Assembly (NCBI GenBank): GCA_033557465.1 | Contig: CM066043.1 | Coordinates: 79,328,662-79,392,661, forward strand | Reading direction: 5' to 3' | From: Ichthyophis bannanicus | Taxonomy: Eukaryota > Chordata > Amphibia > Gymnophiona > Ichthyophiidae | Length of the DNA stretch: 64,000 nt | Part shown: piece by piece, positions 55,757 to 64,000 of the stretch | Layout: each line of letters begins with the position of its first letter | How positions within the stretch are numbered: position 1 is the first letter of the stretch | Notes under the pieces: model-generated | Database searches by the model: none | Told to the model about the DNA's origin: nothing | The model's input: the letters and a program-made list of their open reading frames with translations, nothing else | Translations under genes and position numbers: made by a program

Positions 55757-56098
55757 AGAACATAAGATATGCCATACTGGGTCAGACCAAGGTCCATCAA
55801 GCCCAGTATTCTGTTTCCAACAGTGGCCAATCTAGGTCATATGTACCTAGCAGTTTCCCCAAGGGACACAGGTTCCACAATGCTTGTATTGGTACAAGCA
55901 TTGATATCCTGGGTCCCTTCTTAATAATGGTTTATGGACCTTTCCTCCAGGAACTTGTCCAAACCTTTTTTAAACCCAGCTACACTAACAGCCTTTACTA
56001 CATCCTCCGGTAACAAATGCCAGAGTTTGATTACACGTTGAGTGAAAAATATTTTCTTTCATTAGTCTTAAATAGTTTACCCTGTAGCTTCATTGCAT
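55757..56098 (-). mobile_element. CR1 3'-end insertion in D6 (CR1-4)
   Basis: It is flanked by a perfect 13-bp duplication, agatagagagata, at 55744-55756 and 56099-56111. It is the reverse complement of the last ~340 bp of the CR1-2 type (agaacataag tail, catactgggtcagaccaagg). The C-terminal codons are still readable ([15 protein letters not shown]). It is strongly 5'-truncated, as usual for CR1. Confidence 0.93.
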
Positions 56099-56134
56099 AG
56101 ATAGAGAGATACAACTCCTAGGCGAGATGGGTGG

Positions 56135-56236
56135 GTTGTGAAGACAAAATTCCTGCTGTTCCCGGAGATCACCTGTTACAGGTGAGTAACTATGCTATCT
56201 CCAGGAAGAAGCAGGAATGTAGTCTTTACATATGGG
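56135..56236 (-). repeat. D6 internal complementary region
   Basis: The junction gtaactatgc|tatctccagg is at 56195/56196. The left half copies D6's own catagttactc variant. Correcting for the CR1 insertion, the spacing to the end is about 325 bp, as in the other copies. Confidence 0.9.
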
Positions 56237-56354
56237 GACTCCCTAGCTGCAGATGTCAGGGAGAAGGCCCCAGAAGTTGTGTGCCCCTGTGAAAGGGCTC
56301 CACTTCCCCCCATGGATCTCTGGCATCCTACTAGGGATGGTGGGTAGGAGTTGA

Positions 56355-59156
56355 TTAAGTATGGAACAGATGTTGAAGAACAGCCTGACAAAACAAGGCA
56401 TCCCGGCGGGAGTCCTTGTCTAAGCAGTAATGGGCTGTGAAGGTATGAACTGAAGCCCAAGTAGCTGCTCGACAGATGTCGTCGAAAGACACAGAGTGAA
56501 GATGAACCATAGAAGCTGCCATGGCTCTCACATTGTGAGCTGTGACATGGTCTTCAAAAGGAAGGTTCTTACTCTCATAGGCAAAAGATATACACTCTGC
56601 AATCCAGCTGGACAGTGTTCTTTTGGAGACTGGAAGTCCCAAATGACTAGGATCAAAAGCAACAAAGAGTTGAGAGGACTTTCTATGTTGCTGTGTCCTT
56701 TGCAAGTAAAAGGCCAAAGCCCTTTTACAGTCCAAAGTATGAAGATTCCTTTCTGCATTTGAGGCGTGAGGCCTTGGGAAGAATACAGGAAGGTAAACCG
56801 CTTGGTTTAAATGAAAAGGTGACACCACCTTTGGCATAAAGTGTGGATGAGTCCTAAGGACTACCTTATCATGATGGAACCTTGTATGAGGAGGATCAGC
56901 CACCAACGCTTGCAATTCACTGATGCGACGTGCTGATGTGATTGCAATAAGAAAGATGACCATCCAGGAAAGGAATTTCAAAGAGGTAGTAGCAAATGGC
57001 TCAAAAGGCGGCTTCATGAGCTGCCCAAGAACCAGATTTAAGTCCCATGCCACCAGTGGTGGCTTAATGGGAGGCTCCGTTAAAAGAAGGCCTCTCATAA
57101 ATCTCGCTATGAGAGGATGAGAGGAAATAGATTGTCCATTTAGAGGCTTGAAAGAAGCTGCAATAGCACTCAAATGAACTCTCACTGAATTGGTCTTAAG
57201 CCCTGCATTAGATAAATGAAGGAGATACTCCAGTAATGATTTCAGAGGTATCACAAAAGAGTTAAGACCCTTCTGCGAGCACCATATGGTAAACCTTTTC
57301 CACTTGAATGCATAAGAGCGTCTTGTGGAAGGTTTCCTGGAAGCATAAAGGATATCCTTTACCTGATGAGAAAGGTTAAGACCATGAAGTTCTAGGCTTT
57401 CAGCAACCAGGCCCTGAGATGCAGAGACTGGGGGATTGGGATGCCACAGCATCCCGTCCTCCTGAGAAAGGAGATTTGGAGCAGATCCTAACTCCAGAGG
57501 CGGAGCTTGAGAGAGATGTAGGAGCAGAGGGTACCACATTTGCAGTGGCCAATGTGGAGCTATGAGGATCATATGACCTCTCTCTCTCTGAAGCTTGAAC
57601 AGGGTTTTGGGAATTAGAGGAATGGGTGGGAAGGCATACAGGAAGTCCTGGCCCCAATGGAGGAGGAAAGCATCCCTGGCCTGACAACCCTGAGCCGGAA
57701 TTCTGGAACAGAACCGGGGAAGTTTGGCATTCAGCGGACTTGCAAAGAGGTCTATGTCCAGGGTTCCCCAAATTTGGAAAATTTTGGCCACCTGGTCTGC
57801 ATGGAGAGACCATTCGTGTGGAAGCAGAACTCGACTGAGTATGTCTGCCCAAGAGTTTTGAATGCCTGGAAGATACACCGCAAGGAGATGAATCTGATGC
57901 TCTCTGGCGAGGGCCCATAGTCGCAAAGCTTCGTTGCATAGCGACAGAGAGCCTGTTCCACCCTGCTTGTTCACATAGAACATGGCTACTTGATTGTCCG
58001 TTTGAACTAGGACTGTCTTGTAGCTGAGCTGGGTGTGGAATACTCGAAGAGCAAGGAAGATTGCTCTGAGTTCCAGGAGACTGATGTGTACATAGGCCTC
58101 CCGTGGAGTCCAGGTACCCTGAGTAGAGAGGCCTTGCAGGTGGGCTCCCCAACCCACCTGTGAGGCATCTGTTGTTAGAGTGGCTTGAGGTGGGGGTTGC
58201 TGAAAAGGAGACCCCATCAAAAGGTTTTGGGGTGACTGCCACCATTGGAGGGACAAAATAAGGCGATCTGAGTTTGCTATTTTGTCTGACAGGCAACCTG
58301 ACGCCTGAGTCCACTGAGTGGATAAAGTCCACTGGGCTGCCCTCATATGGAGGCGAGCATAAGGAACCACATGCACGGTGGATGCCATGTGGCCTAGCAA
58401 CTGTAACATTTCCCAAGCAGTGAGGTGAGGTTTTAGCACTGCTTGGGAAGCTAACTGCACAATGCGAAGGCAGCGGGGCTGTGGAAGGTAAGCCCTTGTC
58501 TGTATGGTATTCAGCAGAGCTCCTATAAACTCCAGGGACTGAGTGTGAGCAAGGTTGGATTTTGGGAAGTTTATGGCAAGACCCAAATATTGAAGAATGC
58601 GCATTGTGCGAGAGAGAGCAACCCTGGCCTCTGGCTCTGAAGGGGCTCGAATGAGCCAGTCGTCTAAGTAAGGGAAGACGAATATTCCTAGGGTGCGAAG
58701 AAATGCTGCCACCACAGCCATGCATTTTGTGAACACCTTTGGCGCAGAGGCCAGGCCAAAAGGAAGAACCCTGTATTGGTAGTGCTTCCCTTGAAACAGA
58801 AAGCGAAGGAACTTTTGATGAGTTGGATGGATGAGAACATGAGTGTATGCATCCTTGAGATCTACAGAACAAAGCCAATCCTGACTCTGAAGGTATGGCA
58901 GCAGAGTTCCCAGAGAAATCATTTTGAACTTCTCTTTGAACAGGAATTTGTTCAATTCTCTGAGGTCTAAAATGGGTCTGTGTCCTCCTGTTTTCTGTGG
59001 GATAAGGAAATTGGGGGAGTAAAACCCTGTACCCTGTTGGGGAATGGGTACCTCTTCTATTGCCCCTTGGGCAAGAAGCACAGTGACCTCTTGACCTAAC
59101 AGGTCATTGAGAGAGGTCTGAGAATTGAACTGTCTTACCATTGTAGGAGGGGGCAT
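56355..59156 (-). CDS. D6 reverse transcriptase-RNase H-tyrosine recombinase polyprotein
   Basis: This is a single open frame of 933 codons. RT covers about residues 40-260: LKDAY (motif A, 101-104), LPFGLASAP (131-139) and YLDD (163-166). RNase H covers about 325-445, with acidic residues at Asp330, Glu362, Asp387 and Asp438 (TTDAS, LLELRA, QTDNQ, ADILSR). The tyrosine recombinase covers about 600-933: SARRISELQAL (Arg743/744), HNVR (His874, Arg877) and the nucleophile Tyr910 in TAHYCLD. It would copy element RNA, remove the template and integrate the circular DNA without target duplication. No methyltransferase domain is present. All catalytic boxes look intact. The start is the first Met; an upstream non-Met start or frameshift from gag is possible. 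Confidence 0.95.
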   Translation of the reverse strand: MPPPTMVRQFNSQTSLNDLLGQEVTVLLAQGAIEEVPIPQQGTGFYSPNFLIPQKTGGHRPILDLRELNKFLFKEKFKMISLGTLLPYLQSQDWLCSVDLKDAYTHVLIHPTHQKFLRFLFQGKHYQYRVLPFGLASAPKVFTKCMAVVAAFLRTLGIFVFPYLDDWLIRAPSEPEARVALSRTMRILQYLGLAINFPKSNLAHTQSLEFIGALLNTIQTRAYLPQPRCLRIVQLASQAVLKPHLTAWEMLQLLGHMASTVHVVPYARLHMRAAQWTLSTQWTQASGCLSDKIANSDRLILSLQWWQSPQNLLMGSPFQQPPPQATLTTDASQVGWGAHLQGLSTQGTWTPREAYVHISLLELRAIFLALRVFHTQLSYKTVLVQTDNQVAMFYVNKQGGTGSLSLCNEALRLWALAREHQIHLLAVYLPGIQNSWADILSRVLLPHEWSLHADQVAKIFQIWGTLDIDLFASPLNAKLPRFCSRIPAQGCQARDAFLLHWGQDFLYAFPPIPLIPKTLFKLQRERGHMILIAPHWPLQMWYPLLLHLSQAPPLELGSAPNLLSQEDGMLWHPNPPVSASQGLVAESLELHGLNLSHQVKDILYASRKPSTRRSYAFKWKRFTIWCSQKGLNSFVIPLKSLLEYLLHLSNAGLKTNSVRVHLSAIAASFKPLNGQSISSHPLIARFMRGLLLTEPPIKPPLVAWDLNLVLGQLMKPPFEPFATTSLKFLSWMVIFLIAITSARRISELQALVADPPHTRFHHDKVVLRTHPHFMPKVVSPFHLNQAVYLPVFFPRPHASNAERNLHTLDCKRALAFYLQRTQQHRKSSQLFVAFDPSHLGLPVSKRTLSSWIAECISFAYESKNLPFEDHVTAHNVRAMAASMVHLHSVSFDDICRAATWASVHTFTAHYCLDKDSRRDALFCQAVLQHLFHT

Positions 59157-59316
59157 GCTGAGGAAATGAAGCTTGTACCCCTCTCTTACAATAGACAGAG
59201 TCCAATTTTCTGCTGTTATCTGACCCCATCTGGGGGCAAAATGACATAACCTTCCTGGGATGGTGGAGGGTTCTGGGCCATTCAGGGCCAGGAAGACAAA
59301 GTTCTCTAGATAGGAG

Positions 59317-61106
59317 TCAAAGCCCCTGTGGAGGCTGAGTCTGCTGAGCTGGTTGAGGCTTAGCTGCTTTTGACTTTCTTTGTCTAGGTTGTTGCTGTTG
59401 TCCCTTTTGGGCAGACTGACCTAAATGATGCCCCTGTTTGGGTATAGGAGGGATAAAACTTCTTCTTCTTACTGAAGAATGGTTTCTTAGAGGATTTTTT
59501 CCTCGCAGGATCAGCAGTAGATTTGGACAATCTATCCAAAGTGATATTGTCAGCATCTATCTCAATAGCTTTTTCCTGCCAATTCTTGCCAAAGAGATTC
59601 TTTCCTGTGCAAGGAATATTCCCTAGTTTATCCTGTACCCAAATTTCCAAGTCAGATGCCTGGAGCCAGGCAATTCTACGTGCACCTATGGCAATGGCAG
59701 AGGTTCTGCTTATGCACTCAAAACAGTCAAAAGCTGCACGATTCACAAACTTGGAAACATCCTGAGCATGTTTGACAAGGGCGAGATAATCTTGCCTCTT
59801 ATCATCAGGAAGGAGAGGGCTCAAAAGCTCTAAATCTCCTGTGACCTCCTTAAGGAACACTCCCATATATAAGATATAGGAACTGATCCTAGCAGAAAGC
59901 ATGGAAGCCTGGAAGGTTCGACGTCCAAAGGCGTCAAGAGTCCTATACTCATGTTCTGGAGGATTAGATGCATGCCTTTTTGCACTCTTTATCCTTCTCA
60001 TTGCTGACTCCACCACCATGGAATGGTGTGGTAATTGAGTCTTCTGAAACCCAGGACAGGGAGGAACTCGATACATGGTGTCGAGTCTTCGAGAGTGAGG
60101 AGATTCAGTTAGAGGTGTTTCCCACATCCTTAACATGAGATCATGCAAGATCTCATGAATAGGTAAGGTAGCTGCCTCTTTGGGAGCTTTAGGGTACTGC
60201 AGGATTTCTAATTCCTTTGCCCTGGGCTCTTTTTCAGGAGCCACTGTGATGGAAAGACCTCGAGCCACATCTCGGATAAAATCCTGAAAGGACATATCCT
60301 CTGGTGGAGACATCCTACGCTGAGGAGAAGAGGAATCCTCAGGAAGAAGTACTCTGGTATCGGCAGAGCTTTCAGAGTCTTCAGACTCATCCGAGGATTC
60401 AAAGTATCTCCGATCCGGGTGATCGTACAAGGTACCTGTCGATACCGGATGGATATGCATGACTCGGTTCCGGTAGAATACCTGCCAATGACGATGCAGT
60501 CGATACCAGTGCCGGTACTGGTTGAATTGTCTGAAGCGGTTTCAAGGGCATCGAGGCTGTGAGAAGATCCGCCAGACTGCGTTCAATAGCCAAGAATCTC
60601 TGGTCTATCGATGCTGCCGATGCTTGGGTATTGGTACCAGAAGAAGCGGCCGGTACCCCAGAGCATGGCACCAGTAGTTCTGCCAAGGTTGAAGCCTCGA
60701 GAACGTCCTGGAGCCCCGTTACTGCCTTGGAAGCCGAAGCCTCCCGCCAGGGCAATTTTGCCAGTGAAAGTCACTCAAGGGCAACACCAGAGGCATCTCG
60801 CTGTTTAGAAGGAGATCTACACTTTGAGGACCGGCTAGATTTATGTTTAGTTACCTGAGATCCATGGGAGGAGACGAAGCCCTGGACGACGTTGATGCCA
60901 CGGATGCTGCATCGGAGGGAAAAAGGCTGCTAAGCTTATCAGCTCGGTTCTGCCGGCCCCTTTTCAACATCATCCCACAGGCAATACACTCTGAAATAGA
61001 GTGGTCAGGACCTAAACATTTGGAGGCACCACTCATGGGTGTCGGTGACGGAGATGGTATCGCCACACTTAGAACACTTTTTGAAACCCGAAGCGGGTTT
61101 TTCCAT
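59317..61106 (-). pseudogene. D6 gag, frameshifted
   Basis: It starts at the Met at 61106 before EKPASGFKKCSKCGD. The zinc-ribbon-like motif is CSKCG...W-C, then CLGPDH after a frameshift near 61020, followed by CIACG. A middle piece is at 60399-60755. The core frame at 59384-60460 (358 codons) contains an acidic Ser-rich stretch, LPHHSMVVESAMRRIKSAKR, LDAFGRRTFQASMLSARI and SAIAIGARRIAWLQASDL, ending in Lys-rich sequence. Near 59430 another frame continues to 59317 with the Gln/Pro-rich end shared by D1 and D5. Three frame changes separate the pieces, so gag is the part of D6 that is broken. Confidence 0.88.
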
Positions 61107-61301
61107 TCTGAAGGAAAAGTTGGGCCTAGTGCCCAAAATGGCGTGTGGCACCTGAGAGAAAATTACTGGAAAGACTCCAGAAGAAAGTTTTTTGGGGTTT
61201 TTTTTAAAGAAAAGAAAGAAGAAGAACTGGCGGTACTGGTGTAGCGTCGAGGTAAGGCAGACGCGACCACAAAAAAGAACAGAAGGGATTTTTTCTGCTG
61301 T

Positions 61302-61321
61302 GACAGGATGTGCGACCTGTC
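61302..61321 (-). other. Conserved leader hairpin of D6
   Basis: The stem gacagg/cctgtc is 6 bp with a different loop; the adjacent cggctccgcgg block is unchanged. Confidence 0.55.
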
Positions 61322-62354
61322 GGCTCCGCGGAAAACGAAAAACTGGAGAGGGACAGTTGGGAAAGGCGGGAGGGCAGCACGCTGGCGCTGTGGGATGCTC
61401 CCAAAAGCTTTCCTATTGGACGCTGGGGAGCATTCCTGCGCGGGCTCCGTCAGTGCCAACGATACCCATATGTGAAGACTACATTCCTGCTTGTTCCTGG
61501 AGATCAACTTCATTTTTGCTATCCCCTTTGAGCTGTAACCCAGGTCTCTCTCCATTTGTTTATTCTCTGGATATGAAGACCTGGGACACCTAAAGCAGGA
61601 CAGTTAACTGAAGGCTTTTCCAGAATTATGTGGGGAATTCAGTCTTCCCACACATACTCTGATTCAGCAGGTTTTGGCTTACTGGTTTTTAGAGAGAGAG
61701 GAGCAGCCTCCAGTCCACACTAGTTCTTTGAATATAATTCTCTTGACACCTTCCTGGTTCCCTTGCTTGATTACTGCACTTTATCATGCATTATCAGATC
61801 CGAACTCAGAAACTCCTGTTTCTGCAGTAGATAAGCTGAATGGTAAATCTAACCTGCAGATGGATTTGTCTCTCACTGATGAAGACTGGGCTGAGATTGG
61901 AGTTTCTGCCCAAAATATTGCTATATGTAGTAGAAGACATGCATTATTGTATAATCTCTTAAAACAAACCTATTGCTATCCTCTTTATATCTGTACCCTT
62001 CCTTCTCCAACCAAAACATGATCCCAGGGATGCCTCTGTTTAAAGTCCTAACAATGCATATGCTGTGACATAAAGCACAGACTTTTAATTGCATTCAAAA
62101 ATGCATAGTTACTCACCTGTAACAGGTGTTGTCTGGGGACAGCAGGAATCAGTCTCACATATGGGTGACAGCGCTAACGGAGCCCTCATGGATCCACTCC
62201 TGAGATTTTAAAGTAAGCTTTTGGGAGTTACACTGCGCATGCGCGGTCACCTTCCCACTCAAAGCTGCCATCTTGCCTCAGTATAATAACATAGCACAAG
62301 ATGGCAGAAAAAACAAAAAACAAAATCAACTCCAAAGGGAGGAGGGAGGGTTGT

Positions 62355-62452
62355 GAGGACTGATTCCTGCTGTCCCTGGAGAACACCTGTTAGAGGTGAG
62401 TAACTACGCTTTCTCCGGGAACAAGCAGGAAGACCATCCTCACATATGGGAC
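62355..62452 (-). repeat. D7 internal complementary region
   Basis: The junction gtaactacgc|tttctccggg is at 62409/62410, 307 bp from the end. It shows both halves as in the other copies. Confidence 0.88.
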
Positions 62453-62649
62453 TCCCAGGCTACCAAAAAAACCTGTAAAAGCCATGGGCGACCCAAAAAG
62501 CAGACCATAAAGGGCAGCAGGGGGTGCTGATTGGCTGGAAGTCTAACATTTCCCCAGCAGCATTAGGGATGCAATCTAAACTCTGGTAGCCTGGACACAG
62601 AGGGCTGGAGGGAAGGAGTTGCATTATTCCCCGAAGAGGTCGTGGAGTA

Positions 62650-63948
62650 CTACCTGCCCAAAGGCGCTGTCAGTGCGGCAAGACTCCTCTCTAGACAGTA
62701 GTGCACCACGAAGGTGTGCACGGAGGACCAGGTGGCTGCCTGGCAGATGTCCACCAAGGGTGCTGACCGCAGGCTGTCTACAGAGGCACCATGGCACGCA
62801 CGTTGTGGGCTGTCACATGATGCTCCAGCAAGAGTCCTGCTTGCTGGTAGGCGAACGTGATGTAGTTGGCCACCCAACGGGAGTGTACACATTTGAAAAC
62901 AGCTACTCCCAGGCGAATGGGATCAAAAGACACGAAGAACTGTGTCGACTGGTGATGAGCCTGCGTCCTCTGAATATAGAAAGCCAGGGCACATTTACAG
63001 TTCAATGTGTGCAGAGAGGCCTCCGTTCTAGAGGCATGAGGTTTTGGAAAGAAGGTAGGCAGCACCACCTCCTGGTTTAGGTGAAATGCTGAAACTACCT
63101 TTGGCAGGAACTTCAGATGTGTCCATAGGACTATGCTATTTCTATGGAACCTGGTGTAGGGTTCATGAGCTATGAGTGCTTGCAGTTCGCTTACCTGCCT
63201 GGTGGAGGTGAGCACCATCAGAAGATGACCTTCCAGGAAAGGTATTTGAGAGGGCACGTCGCCAATAGCTCAAAGGGAGCCTCCATGATCTTCCCTAGGA
63301 CCACGTTAAGGTCCCATGCCACCAGTGGTGGGCGGACCAGGGGGCCGTGAAAGGAGGAGACCATGCATGAACTGGCTCACCAAGGGGTGGACGGACACGA
63401 AGTGTCCCTCCACATCACGGTGATGCACCGAAATGGCAGAGAAATGCACTCTGACTGAATTGGATTTCAGGCCTGTGCCAGACAGGTTCAAGAGGTACCG
63501 AAGGACCTCCGCCACTGCGCAGGAGGAGTTAAGGCCCTGCTCCATGCACCATAGGGAGAATCTGCACTTCTTAAAGGCGTAGGCCCGTCTCATAGAGTCT
63601 TTATGCAAGGCCAGCAGAACGTCCTCCACTGGCCGGACCAGACCGTGGTGGGCAATGGCTAGCCTCTCAGCAACCAGGCTGTCAGTGATAGGGACCGAAG
63701 GTTTGGATGGCGCAGCATGCCACTCCCTGAGAGAGCAGGTCTGGGGGGCACCCCAGGACCAGGGGGTCTCCTGCAACAGCTGCAGCAGCAGGGGAATCAA
63801 GGCTGCTGTGGCCAACAGGGTGCAATGAAGAGGATGGTGCACTTCTGCTTGAATCTTTAGCAGTGCCCGTGGTACCAGAGGGATCAGTAGGAAGGCATAC
63901 AGAAACCCTTTGGACCATGGGAGAAGAAAGGCATCCACCACCTCCCAT
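62650..63948 (-). pseudogene. D7 tyrosine recombinase and connection region, frameshifted
   Basis: The piece at 63306-63941 starts in the connection after RNase H (LLPWSKGFLYAFLLIPLVP) and holds the N-terminal recombinase region (LLNLSGTGLKSNSVRVHFSA). The piece at 62778-63257 holds STRQVSELQAL, where the family has SARR, and the HNVR box. The piece at 62650-62892 holds DICQAATWSS and VVHYCLE with the nucleophile Tyr. Two frame breaks separate the pieces. The catalytic Arg is present as TRQ instead of ARR. It is inactive as written. Confidence 0.88.
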
Positions 63949-64000
63949 CCCAGCCTCCTGGAGCAGAACCTTGGGAGCTACATGTTCTCTGGGCTGGCAA

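Larger units (their letters stand above)
55516..61503 (-). mobile_element. D6: near-complete DIRS retrotransposon with intact pol frame
   Basis: The ends are gcatagttact at 55516 and cttgttcctggagat at about 61503. The inverted terminal repeats are about 55543-55705 and 61340-61503 (core ttggcaccgacgg), and the ICR is at 56135-56236. On the minus strand: leader hairpin, gag (61106-59317, frame-broken), RT-RNase H-recombinase (59156-56355, open), ICR, terminal repeat. A 342-bp CR1 tail is inserted in the 3' non-coding part. Its termini are closer to those of D1, D3, D4 and D5 than D2's are, making it a plausible helper type for them. Confidence 0.94.
52560..62102 (+). mobile_element. L1/Tx1-type LINE, interrupted by a MITE, a SINE and D6
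   Basis: The segments are about 52560-52732, 53104-53272, 53570-55515 and 61504-62102. ORF1-like coiled-coil text is at 53107-53229 (VDKVAQLVSSVQEHVIRIDI). ORF1 RNA-binding and C-terminal regions are at 53640-54090 (PRALIARLQNFPDKAKIM, then KVLGDKQLLVFGLIAEAQQF). RT remnants follow at 54850-55400 in mixed frames (INFSKSETLPV-like, then LKRWQYLPIGWMRRI). The ORF2 C-terminus is at 61674-62021 (CSRRHALLYNLLKQTYCYPL). Many stops make it an old copy. Insertion order: L1, then MITE, SINE and D6. Confidence 0.75.
62103..64000 (-). mobile_element. D7: DIRS retrotransposon, truncated by the window edge
   Basis: It begins gcatagttactc at 62103. The terminal repeat is about 62131-62290 with gctaacgg where others have a palindrome. 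The ICR is at 62355-62452. Beyond it the minus strand encodes recombinase (62650-63941). Its upstream parts (RNase H, RT, gag, other terminal repeat) lie past 64000. It is a D2-like or third subfamily by sequence (gcgcatgcgcggtc shared with D2's terminal repeat). Confidence 0.9.

Noticed and set aside
50711..64000. Upstream MAN2C1 exon encoding the CHIDTA metal-binding segment
   Set aside because: Looked for on the minus strand by eye and not seen; this span is CR1, L1, SINE, MITE and DIRS sequence.

Overview
This is a eukaryotic (vertebrate) genomic window, almost certainly from an amphibian with a large, retrotransposon-rich genome. A caecilian is my best guess, because intact tyrosine-recombinase (DIRS) retrotransposons are piled up beside L2, CR1 and L1 LINEs, hAT MITEs and a tRNA-derived SINE. 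The species is an inference; nothing here names it. There is no prokaryotic gene organisation.

Host gene: four small in-frame exons on the minus strand belong to MAN2C1, the cytosolic GH38 alpha-mannosidase. In transcript order they lie at 50604-50710, 49173-49283, 13938-14030 and 13169-13285. All have canonical AG/GT boundaries and join in frame. The intron between the second and third exons is about 35.1 kb and is almost wholly nested transposable elements. Upstream exons (including the HxD metal-binding motif) lie beyond the right edge, and downstream exons beyond the left edge.

Layout. 1-9.7 kb: two inverted copies of a non-autonomous hAT element flank a decayed DIRS/Ngaro-like pol-gag remnant. 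9.7-12.8 kb: L2 and CR1 fragments. 12.9-14.6 kb: two MAN2C1 exons in an unremarkable intronic island. 14.6-22.2 kb: an L2 holding an LTR-like insertion (E1) and DIRS copy D1. 22.2-30.9 kb: a second L2 holding D2 and two hAT MITEs. 30.9-48.7 kb: a DIRS nest (D3 interrupted by D4 and by D5). D4 carries LTR-like E2; D5 carries a Penelope-like inverted-arm element and a CR1. 48.7-51.7 kb: two MAN2C1 exons. 51.7-62.1 kb: CR1 fragment, then an L1 interrupted by a hAT MITE, a SINE and D6, the DIRS with an uninterrupted 933-codon RT-RNaseH-recombinase frame. 62.1-64 kb: D7, cut by the window edge.

How the parts relate: D1, D3, D4 and D5 share DIRS termini and the internal complementary region. D1, D4 and D5 keep gag but have non-coding DNA where reverse transcriptase and recombinase should be, and D3's surviving 1.1 kb is the same kind of DNA. 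They look like a gag-retaining, pol-less DIRS lineage that would need enzymes in trans from a D6-like copy. All seven terminus-defined DIRS copies lie in the same orientation as MAN2C1 transcription.
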